Notes under the pieces: model-generated
Told to the model about the DNA's origin: nothing
Seen by the model: the letters and a program-made list of their open reading frames with translations, nothing else
Database searches by the model: none
Origin: Ettlia oleoabundans
Taxonomy: Eukaryota > Chlorophyta > Chlorophyceae > Chlamydomonadales
Reading direction: 5' to 3'
NCBI GenBank assembly: GCA_019693395.1
Contig: JAAMXP010000536.1
Location: 1-39,360, forward strand
DNA length: 39,360 bases
Part shown: piece by piece, positions 20,934 to 30,200 of the stretch
Numbering within the stretch: the stretch's first letter is position 1
Layout of the letters: each line of letters begins with the position of its first letter
Made by a program: the position numbers and the translations under genes

Positions 20934-23900
20934 ATGGCCGAGCGCGGCGAGGACGGGAACAGCAGCACTGCTCCCGCCCTGCCTGCCGCTGCCCCGCCAC
21001 CGGTTTCTGCGTCAAAAGCGCAGCTGATCCAAACACAAGATCTCCTGTCAGAGTGCACGGGAGCGAGGGCAGAATGGCTTTTACGTCTTGATTCAAACGC
21101 AGCACCACCACGAAAAGCTGCCGCAGCTTCGACAGATGGCGGCGTGCCTGCCGGTGACGGGAGCGCTGCCAATGGCCATGCATGTGCAGCAAGCGACGCG
21201 GGCGGCAGTGGCGATGATCTACATGCGGCAGCCTTATACGACACAGGCGTCACTGTTGGGCCTAGTGCAGCGGCAGAGTTCTTTCGCATTACACCGCTGC
21301 CAGAGTTTCGCCAAGTGTCAACGGCGCAGGCGGAGCGGCGGGAGCAGGCAGCGGCGCTGCAGCACCCACCAGCGGCGCAGGCTTCGTCCTGGCAGCTTGA
21401 TGGCTGGGCTGTGGAGCAGAGCGGCTGCTCTGATGTCAGCCTGGCTGCAGCGTCAGCAGGGCAGGCAGCAGCAGCAGCCGTAGCGGCAGGCGACAGTCGG
21501 CGGCCGGATAGTGCAGCAAGCGTGGCTCTCAGCAGCCCCGGCTCTGCACCACTGCATTACCCACAGCAGGAAGAACTTGGAAGATCCAATTCACTTGGCA
21601 GCCAGGAAGCAGCAGCAGCAGAAGAAGAGGGTGTGGCGGCAGTAGAGAAGGGCTCGGTAGTAAACCCAGCACCCGCATCAGCAGGCCTCAACGGAGGCAG
21701 CAGCAGCAGCAAGGCAGCGGGTGACGCATCACCCAGCAATGGCAGTGGCAGCAGCGGTGGCAGCAGCTTACGTCGGCTGCACTTAAATGCAGTGTATGAG
21801 GCAGGCCGGAGTAGCAACGCTGCAGCTGAGATTGAGCAGCAGGGGGAGGCAGATGGCGAGAGCCCTACCTCTCAGCTAGCCAGGCTCTTAGACTTCCCCC
21901 TAACCCCGGATCAGCCCCGTTCCATTGCCGGAACCGCCACAGAGGGCAGCGCCCTGGCTGTTGCAGCTGCCCCCTCCCCAGCCAGCAGCTCCCTAAGCGG
22001 CGGCGGCGGCACTAGTGGAACTGCGTCTCGCACCCCCCCAGGCAGCAGCGGCAGCGGCGGGGAAGCTGCCTCTGATGCTGCTGCTTGCATTCAGGGGAGT
22101 GCTGGCGGCAGCAGCAGCGGGGGCCGTGTGCGCAGCCTGGGCCCCCAGCTTCAGCTTGACGAGCTTCGGCAGCAGGTGGCGGCGTTGCGACAGGAGGCGG
22201 CTCAGCTGCGTGAGGCGCTCGCATCGGCAGAGGCAGCAGCTGCTGCCTATGCCGACCAGGCACAGCTGGCAAGGGGGGAGGCAGAAGCAGCTGAGGAGCG
22301 AGCGGGCGAAGCAGCAGCACGTCAGGAAGCTGCGGCAGCGGCGCTAAGGGCCGCGCTTCACGAGCAAGCGGAGCTTCAACAGGCGCTGGAGGAGGCCGCT
22401 TCGCAGCGCTGGGCGGCAGAGCAGCGGCAGCATCTGCTGCAGGAGGAAGTGGAGCTCCTTCTGTATGAGAGAAGTGAGACGGCGGCGGCAGGGGCGGCGG
22501 CAGCCAGTGATGGCGGCCTGCTGGCCACTGCAGCGGAGCTTGCGGCGGGTGAGCGGGGACCACAGGGGCAGGTGGTCCCAAGTTGATGGGTGTCCGCTTA
22601 CTGTGCGTGGCGTGCGGCTTTGCTGATGTTTAGTTCATTATGTGGCTGCTCAATGTTGTCGGCTGCACCGTGTTCATTAGTGGGTTGTCAGGCTCCCTCT
22701 TGCGCTCCTGAAGATGCCGGTAGCACCTCACAACTTGCAACCTGGTCAGTAACCTGTCCTGCCCTGGAGCATTTGTCACCTTCCTGGGCCCTGCTGACCT
22801 TGTGGTGTCGTGTGCTGTGCTGTGCTGTGCTGTGCTGTGCTGTGCTGTGCAGGCAACGCCTTGATGGCAGAGGTGCAGCTGCTGCGGCGCCAACTGGAGG
22901 CATCTGTGGCCAGCAGGCAGCAGCTGCGGGAGACACTTCAAAAGGAACGAGCGGTAGCTGCGGCACTGCACACCCGCTTGGCGGCGGCAGAAGCGGCTCG
23001 TGAGCGGGAGGCTGCTAGGCACGCTGAGGCCCTGGCAGAGCACAGCAGTGCCGCTGCTGCACGCTGTGCTGCACTGGCGCGCCACAACGCCTCGTTGGCT
23101 GCCCAAATGGCTGCCCTGCAGCAACAGGTGGCGCAGGAGGGGGCGGCTGCGGCTTCCGCCTTTGCCGCTGTTGAGCAATGGGCCGAGGCCACGGCAGCAG
23201 CTGCAGAGCAGGAGCAGTCAGTGGCACTTGCCGACCTGCAGCGGCAGCTCCACGCCGAGCAGCAGCTGCGGGGAGAGCAGCAGGCGCTTGCTGACGCAGC
23301 AGCCGCACAGGCGGCGCAGCAGGCGGCGGTGTTTTCAGAGGCACTGGCACAGCAGCAGGCGGTGGCCATCTACTGGCAGGGACAGGCCGAGGAGCTGTCG
23401 CGGCAGCTGGCGGCTGCAGGCCAGGCGGAGCGTGAGGTCAAACACGCGCTGCAGGTGGGGAGGGATGGGGGGATTCGAGGGCCAGGGCACGATACAGATT
23501 CGGCTGGCGGTTTGTGTTGAGCACTATAACGAATGGGGCTGGCTGATAAATCTGGCTGTTCAGGACAGCAGGTTGGCATATTGGGTATAAGTTGCTAGTT
23601 GCACCTACAGCCTGTTGCCCAGATAAGACAAGGGATTGGTTGCATGTGTCTGCCGTCTTGTCGCTGCTTGTTCGCTACTGGCTTGAGCGCCACCGAGTGC
23701 TTTCCTCCGTCCTGCAGGAGACTTGCACGAAGCTGGTTTCGCAACAGCAGCTGTGCCACGAGCAGCAGGAGGAGCTGCAGTTCTTACGTGCCAGATATGG
23801 GGAGCTAAATGCCCGCCTGGATGCCGCCACTGCAGCAGCAGCAGCGGCCGGGGGTGGGGATCGAGTATCTTCAGGTATCGCTTCCCAGCATCAGCAGCAA

Positions 23901-24092
23901 CACCAGCATCAGTGGCCGCAGCCGGTGCACCCAGCAGTACAAGAGCTGTCCCGCCAGGGCAGCCATGACAGCACCGGCAGCGCGGGCAGCGGCGCCGGCA
24001 CGCTCGCATCTGTCGGCAAGCGCAACAGCAGCGGAGCACTCAACAGCTCTGGAATGACAAAAATAAGCAGCTGGCTCAAGCTGCGCAAGTGA
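20934..24092 (+). CDS. Ala/Gln/Ser-rich coiled-coil protein, unrecognised
   Basis: Three exons, 20934-22548, 22853-23454 and 23718-24092, give 863 aa. I recognise no catalytic or binding domain. Residues 1-390 are low complexity (Ala, Ser, Gly, Pro) with short conserved-looking islands such as QTQDLLSECTGARAEWLLRL. A long coiled coil rich in Ala, Gln, Glu and Leu runs from about 395 to 770, first seen in LDELRQQVAALRQEAAQLRE. A Gln/Ser-rich stretch follows, and the protein ends in a basic amphipathic tail, TKISSWLKLRK. Such architecture suits a scaffold, Golgin or cytoskeletal protein, but that is inference from shape. The long Ala-rich coil makes homology searches prone to false hits. The intron 22549-22852 ends in a pentanucleotide array touching its acceptor. 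Head-to-head with UVSSA. Start codon not certain. Confidence 0.72.
22811..22850 (+). repeat. (TGTGC)8 repeat abutting a 3' splice site
   Basis: Eight perfect copies of TGTGC run directly into the acceptor AG (22851-22852) of intron 1, taking the place of the polypyrimidine tract. It is the same unit, in coding orientation, as the EngB intron repeat at 3097-3134. Confidence 0.95.
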
Positions 24093-24681
24093 CTGGCATG
24101 CATCTACACGCCCGTGACGTAAACTGGTGGCATATTGACTCTCTTTCTTTTCTCTGTTTTGCTTGCCTGCTCAGGCTCCTCCTCCCTCTGGGCGGGACAG
24201 TACGGCATAGTGACATCCACCATGCCAGTCAGGCCTTGTACCTCTGAATGCTTGACTTAAGCAACACTCTGCTGATAACACTTTCCGCTGGCCGCATGTA
24301 GCCCTCCGCGCCAACATATTCGCTGCATATGACTATGCTGAATCTGTCCTGTGTGAATCTGGAACACTTTTGAACAATTTTGCACAAGTATTCACCGTGA
24401 CTGTAACCATTTGCCAGGGTTACACGTTTTGGGAACATTCGAGCTGGTGTGTGAGAAGGAATGATGAACGCTATTGTTGCACACAGCATAAAAACCACAA
24501 AGCTAAGTTGTAGGAGGGTTGGAGGAGTTCTGTTTGGCCAGCGCCACACAGCATAGAAACCGTAAAGCTGAGTTGGATGATGGTTAACAGAATCCTGGTT
24601 GGCCAGCAGAAAGGAGCCCGCTGTTGCGGGACCATGAGATACACTGACAACAAGTGGATTGCGGGTCAGACCAGAAGCGGT
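24093..24681. other. Convergent intergenic region with a tandem duplication
   Basis: It lies between the coiled-coil gene stop (+) and the F-box gene stop (-). It holds TGTAA on the plus strand at 24402-24406 and on the minus strand at 24420-24424, both about 260-310 bases from their stops, plus a tandem duplication at 24480-24607. No gene is supported. Confidence 0.5.
24480..24607. repeat. Imperfect 63-bp tandem duplication
   Basis: Copies at 24480-24542 and 24545-24607 both begin CACACAGCATA and end TTGGCCAGC. They are roughly 80% alike by eye, with a 2-base spacer. The duplication falls in the likely 3' UTR of the F-box gene. Confidence 0.8.
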
Positions 24682-26493
24682 TCAGAACGAAGCATCCACC
24701 TCTGCCGTGAATGTTGCAAAATCTGAGTCTGTGCAGCGAATGCCCACTGAGGGGGAGGGCCGCATAGCTTTCAGTTTTAACATAAATGAAGACATGAAGG
24801 TATCTACAGCAGGTGTATGGAAAGCAATGACTTCCAGGCGGCGAAGGGGCACATGCTTCGAGGCCCACAGACACACTGTGCACCACTGCTCTTCTGCAAC
24901 TCGTCCCCTCATGTAACCGCCAGCCGACATTGGATCGGCAACCAAGATGACCTCCTCTAGGTTTTCTGCTGACTGCAAGACCGGCAGGCTCTCCAGGGCT
25001 GTGGGGAGCGGTGTAAGAATCTGTGGCAGGCTGCGCTGCCAGGAAGGGCCCTGGCGGCAGGGACCTGCTTTGAAGCAACTGCAGCTGAGCTGCCGGCATA
25101 CGTGGGTCGGGTAATGTTGGCTGCAGCAGCAACAGCTTGAGCTGGCCCATTGCTGCCACGGCAGGGGCAGCGGCAGCAGCGGGCACGTTGATGAGGTTTA
25201 AGGCTGCCAGCTGTGTGAGCGGGCCCAAGCCGCCATCCAGAGTGGCAGCAAGGGCATAAGAGTCACCAGATGGGTGAATGATCGCCAAAGACTGCAAGCA
25301 AGCGAGGTCCGGTAGGCTACAAGGCAGCTGGCAAAATGCGAAGTCTGCGTGCCACAGCGCAGTCAGTTGGCGCAGGCTAGCCATGCTGTCGCCGACGTAG
25401 GAAACAGACCTGAAGCTGATCTTAATGCGCAGCGATGCTATCTGCAGCATATGCACAGGTGCCCGATGCAATGTCAGGCACTGTCCGAATGCCAAGGTAC
25501 CCCGGCCCTCAGGAAGCTGGCGCAACGGTCGACTAGTAGGTTGTTGCTGCTTCTGTCATCGCCAGTTATCACATGACAAGCATTGCCAATGCTGACAGCA
25601 AGTAAGCTGACTATCATGCTGCCAACGGCGAGGTTAAACATCAGGCTTATGAGCAAGACACAGCAGCCCCTATGCCTCACATGCGGCGGCATCTGCTGTG
25701 CTTGGTGTTGGAGTATCATGAGGCTCGTCAGCGAGTGAGGCAGCGCCACTGCAGCACCCAGCTCCCACTCAGCCGCCTCCACCCGCAGATCGGTCATGGA
25801 ACCCATGTTAACTAAAGGGATGCTAGCCATCAGTCGGCCCGCACGCACGTTTAGCTTCTGCAGCTGTGGCATGACTGCTGCCCAGCGGTCAAGTGAACAA
25901 CAGCTAAGCGCAGTGCTGCTAAGCTCCAGCTGCTCCAGCTTGCCTCCGCATATGATAAGGCATGTCTCCATGAAAGCATCAAACTTTTTTGCAGTGCTGC
26001 CATCCAGAGATTAGCAGCACAAAGCGCGGCTAGCAGGTATCCCTGTCACCTGTTGCGCTGAGGCACGCCAGCTACCTGCAGGACTAAACTGCGCACTGCA
26101 CCCCCATGCTTGTTCAGCCATAGGAAAAACGCCTGCGCTGCCTGAACCATGCCGTCGCTGCCATGTGTGTCGAAGGCCGCGCAAAACTCGATTTCCCTCA
26201 GCAGACCTGGTGCTAATCTGGCTGCGTGCCAAGTTTTGCACACCAAGGCCACGCTGCAAAACCTGCAGGCACAGACAATGCATCTTGGGCTACATATGAG
26301 TGCAGCAGCAGGAAGGCGGGAAGGGGATGGCGGCATGCCGCGGCACAAGCAGATTAGCAGCACAAAGCGCGGCTCGCAGGTATCCCTGTCACCTGTTGCG
26401 CCGAGGCACCGAGGCAAAGCACTTGGCCAGCAGCCAGCCACCCGATCGAGAGTTGACTCGCAAGCTCCTGCTCAGTTCGCCGTTTTGTGCGGG
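24682..26493 (-). CDS. F-box protein with leucine-rich repeats (5' end unresolved)
   Basis: Five exons can be joined in frame: 26393-26493, 26050-26262, 25681-25996, 25102-25552, 24682-24998; about 465 aa are visible, stop TGA. An F-box core spans the first junction: LLAKCFASVPRRNRFCSVAL followed by VCKTWHAAR, matching the LLxxxF..vP...R..lalVCK.W pattern. After it come irregular Leu-rich repeats: KLEQLELSS, MPQLQKLNVRAG, LTQLAALNLINVP, MGQLKLLLLQPTLPD, NLEEVILVAD. F-box proteins recruit substrates to SCF ubiquitin ligases through Skp1, and the LRR part would bind the target. No ATG opens the first exon's frame, so at least one 5' exon or another start is missing. The last junction (25102 to 24998) is chosen because it alone gives both phase and a good pyrimidine tract. 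Confidence 0.68.
26008..26066 (-). repeat. 59-bp direct repeat, copy 1, across an F-box gene donor
   Basis: Identical at 57 of 59 positions to 26351-26409. Read on the minus strand, it covers the last ~17 coding bases of exon 26050-26262, the donor CAG|GTGACAGGG, and 42 of the 53 bases of the short intron 25997-26049. Confidence 0.92.
26351..26409 (-). repeat. 59-bp direct repeat, copy 2, across the preceding donor
   Basis: The partner of 26008-26066, 343 bases away in the same orientation. It covers the last coding bases of exon 26393-26493 and the donor-proximal 42 bases of the 130-base intron 26263-26392. Confidence 0.92.
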
Positions 26494-27249
26494 CTGTCAT
26501 CATGACGCAGAACGAATAAACTAGACACTGCAGCCCTCGCGGCATGCGTCGATGACCTTATTGTTTGAAGCTGCCAGAGTGGCGGCAGCTCTGCTCCGCT
26601 GGCATGCAACATGTGTTCAACACATGTTGCTGCCCCGATCTCACCCCACTGGATTGCAGCATGCGGTCATTAAGTTATACGCCTGCCGAATTGCACCTTA
26701 CATCTCATTCTACCACGCAACATGACTGCTTTGCCCGCCCGCCTGTGCCTGCACTGCACGCACTAATGCACGGAGCAAGCTGCTGCATCTGACTTTTGAG
26801 GAAGCAGTATGTTCCTGCGCTGGTAGCGGGTGCAGACTTAACAGATTGACTGTATTGTACAATATTTTTGTATGCACCTAATTCACATACCAACCTCATG
26901 GCGAAGCCATCGGCTCCGGGAACCGCCCGGTTGGGCACGTTGGGTTGCAGGGGCATTGCTGACCCAAGGGCAAACTAGGAGCGAAAAAGTTGAAAGAAAT
27001 AGGTAGGAGCATACACATTCTAAGCGCTGTGGTGCCTAAAAGGCCAGGGTAGAAGCAACGTGTAGGTAGCACCGCCCAGCCTGGGATGCCAGGTGGCATG
27101 CACAGTGTACCGCAACACAGCTTGCAAGGAATGCCGGAACTAATGTATGGACAAGCCATGTAAGAATATCAAGGAATAGGAGTAACATCAGTTCGTAGCA
27201 AATTGATTTCCAGGTCTACATGTGTGCTAGAAAAACGTTGCCAAGCATC
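26494..27249. other. Intergenic region between two minus-strand genes
   Basis: This should contain the 5' end and promoter of the F-box gene and the 3' UTR of the receptor kinase. It includes a perfect palindrome at 26606-26630. A few open frames exist, but none shows a recognisable motif or a clear splice into the F-box exon. Confidence 0.45.
26606..26630. promoter_or_regulatory. Perfect 25-base palindrome upstream of the F-box gene
   Basis: Two 12-base arms, GCAACATGTGTT and its exact reverse complement, flank a single C. It contains two ACATGT cores. It lies 110-140 bases upstream of the first F-box exon I can place, so it could be a dimeric factor site in the promoter or a hairpin in the 5' UTR. 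Confidence 0.45.
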
Positions 27250-30200
27250 TTAGGCTGAGGAGCCGTCGCCCAAAGCCTGCAGTCGCTTCAGCGCCTCAGC
27301 AGCCGCACAGCGCTGTTGAGGATCCGCAGCGATGCATTCTTGTATTAAATTCAGCACAACCTGCAAGACCGGGACAGCAGGACGGACCCATTGTGCAAGG
27401 GTCAGTAATTGCTAGCTGGCTAACTGGGCAAGGTGACGTATACAACAAGGAAACTGCACAGGCACTGGCAGCACGCATCTGGCACCAGCCCCCCCACCTG
27501 CGGGCACTCCTCTGGGGCTTCCGGCAAGCGCCAGTCCCCCCGCCTGTCTACAACCGCCAAGGTGGTCAGCTCGACCAGGAGAACGCCAAAGCTGTACATG
27601 TCGGCAGCCAAGGTGCAGCGGTGGCCCATGAGCTGCTCGGGGGCTGCAGGCACAGGCACAAGGGTACCGCGATAACTGACCGTATAACAGCCTGTTACAT
27701 ACGGGCACGTCCAAACAGTAACCCCTAGCTTGGAGTGGGAGAACATGACCACAAGGTAATTGCACCATGTCTAACTGGTGGCAGGACTGAGTACAGGACG
27801 CGTCATCAACAGTATCTAACCATCCACAACCCGCAGCGGAACCACCATTCACCCGCGTGCGTGAAGCAGAAGCCTGCCACGCTGCGCCCCTTGCTGCCCA
27901 CCGCCTGCGCCACGCCTAGGTCACTCAGACTCGCCCGCAGGTCCACAGTGAGTAGCACGTTACTGCAACCACAAGCAGAGACACAGGCGGGTTCACTGTC
28001 ATTCTGTGGGGTCTGTGTCGCAAGTTCCGTTGCGGTTAGGCAGACTGTAAACACAAAAAGCATTCAAGCTTGTGGCTGTCCGAGTATGCTGAGTCTCAAA
28101 TGTACTGGACGCTTGCGCTGTGATGTTAGGAGCCCCAGCCGCCCATGCACACAGGCTGTTGTGCATACATGTAGATGTAGCATTGCTGCTTGGCAGACCC
28201 AGTAGGCTGCTTGTTGTGGAGAAGGACAGCAAGCTGAAGCTCCGTCGCACCCTGGTTTCAGGTCTGAATGCATGATACCCAGCTGGGTGTGCAGGTAGTG
28301 CAGTGCCTCAGCCACGTCAACCGCCACCTGGCGTCCCCTGCAGGTACACTTAAGGAATCCAGTCCCTAGGGCCACACGGCACTCAGGATCTAATCGCTTC
28401 TGGCACAAACACACCAATGATAGAAAAAGTATTGTGGTGTCAAAATGTCAGATGGTGTGCTGCAGCCAAGAAGGAAAATTTCCTGCTTTCACCCACCCCG
28501 CCTCCCAGCGCAAGGTCTGCCGCAAGTATGTATCCTGGAGCGCGGCCCGCAGGCTGCCGCCAGGCATCAACTCCATTGCCAGCATCAGCAAGGGAGGCTG
28601 CAGGTAAGTCAAGCGGGAAACCGGTGTAAATATGGTGCCAGCAGAAGAGAAGGATCTGGCGACACCCCAGCACCTCAACTCCAATAGACTCTGGCTCACA
28701 GTGCCCCTCCTGTTGAATTGCTGGATGCTGCCCAACAACAAAAACAACCCCACCCACCTGAAGTGCCACTCCGTGCAGCGGCACTATGCGAGGGTGTGAG
28801 CACTGCCGTAGGAATGATATCTCTCGCCAGGGCGCCTTCGGGTCAATGCCAGGCTCCAGTTCAAACACCTGCAGCGGCAGACAGGCAGTTGGTTGGGTGG
28901 GTAGGCAGGAAGGCAAGCATGTCAGCAGGGAGAAAGATTTAGTGTTTCCATAACTATAGCCGCAGGTTCCACTGGTGCTCGTTGACAAAGTCTGCGTCCC
29001 ATTTGGCTTGGGCAGTGTGGCGATGCTTGGCAAAGCTGCGGTACATGCATCATCAACAGAGTGCTTCATGGCATTTGTAGCTGCTTGCTGTAGCACTATG
29101 AAGCGTGGCTCACCTTGACTGCCACCTGTGCCCCCTTAAGAACGCCGAGGTAAACCACCGCATGGGCGCCCTCTCCTAGCTCAACTACCTGCCCGGTGGA
29201 GTCGGTGACAAACTGCAAAAGAAAGAAAGATAGAAAGAAAGATTACACCCGTACGCGTGGGTTGAGGAAACCAGCAGAGGAGCATGACAAACCCAAGGTG
29301 CAACAGGCAGGGTATGCAGCAGTCCAACTCAGGGAGACACGGCAGAAGCTGTAAAAAAGGCTTCCTGTGCAGTCAACGCAGCCTTAAAGCCGCATTTCAA
29401 AGCTATTGTGGTGTTACTGTGTAGGCTGGTATAAAGAAAACACAGCTCCCGGGCATATCCCGTCTCACCTCCAGTTCATCAGCGTCCAACCTTATCGATG
29501 CACCTGCAGGTCCCCAGGCGTCTGCCTGGTGGCTGCGCAATCCAGACAGCCGGGCATTTGCTGGGTTGGCTACTATACCCTCAAGACGGGGCTCAAAACC
29601 ATCGGATGGGTTGCCGCGACCCCGGAGAGAGCCTAGCTGGTGAGCCACTGACCCCGGCTGCATCTCCAGGGCCAGCATTTCTATTCCACGGCTGCTGCCG
29701 CCATCCAGCTGGGCCCGCAACATGGCCGCCAGGCGGGCGCGCTTGCCAGCTGGAGGGAACAGAGCTAACTGGCTGCCCCCTGACTTGGCTACAGGCCTGT
29801 CGCCTTCCTGGCGAAGCAGACCATGCTGCTCGTTAGGCCACTGGTCCTTGCTATCAGGCTGCGTGCGGCTTGGTTTCCGGTGCCACAACAGCCAGCCAGC
29901 AACTACTGCTGGTATTGTTAAGAAAACCCCCACCAGCGCCGCCGACGCAACACCCCCTGCTGTATGGCTTCCAAGTTGTTGCTGGGCTGTGCCGCCGCAA
30001 TTCAGGGCGTCAATGTAGCCGCGGTGGATTTGCAGAGATGGCATGCTTTTTGCTAGGCATGGGGGTGGGCATGGGTCGGAGTTCGTTAGGTTGAGCTCCC
30101 TACATGGGCGCATGTGTGAGGGGAAAGCAAGCCAGACTGTTTGCATGATGGCTGTAGTGAGTAAGTGCAATGTGTCATCCGTTGCTGTTGGGAAGGTAGA

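Noticed and set aside
22012..22581. Minus-strand Pro/Leu-rich frame opposite the coiled-coil gene
   Set aside because: It is the complement of the Ala/Gln-coding exon, with no splice or family support.
24584..25101. Continuation of the F-box frame beyond 25102
   Set aside because: It stays open but loses all Leu periodicity. A good donor at 25102 and acceptor before 24998 restore a frame with LRR-like sequence.
26705..26956. Open frames on the minus strand as the 5' exon of the F-box gene
   Set aside because: No F-box-like start, and no donor that fits the phase of the next exon.
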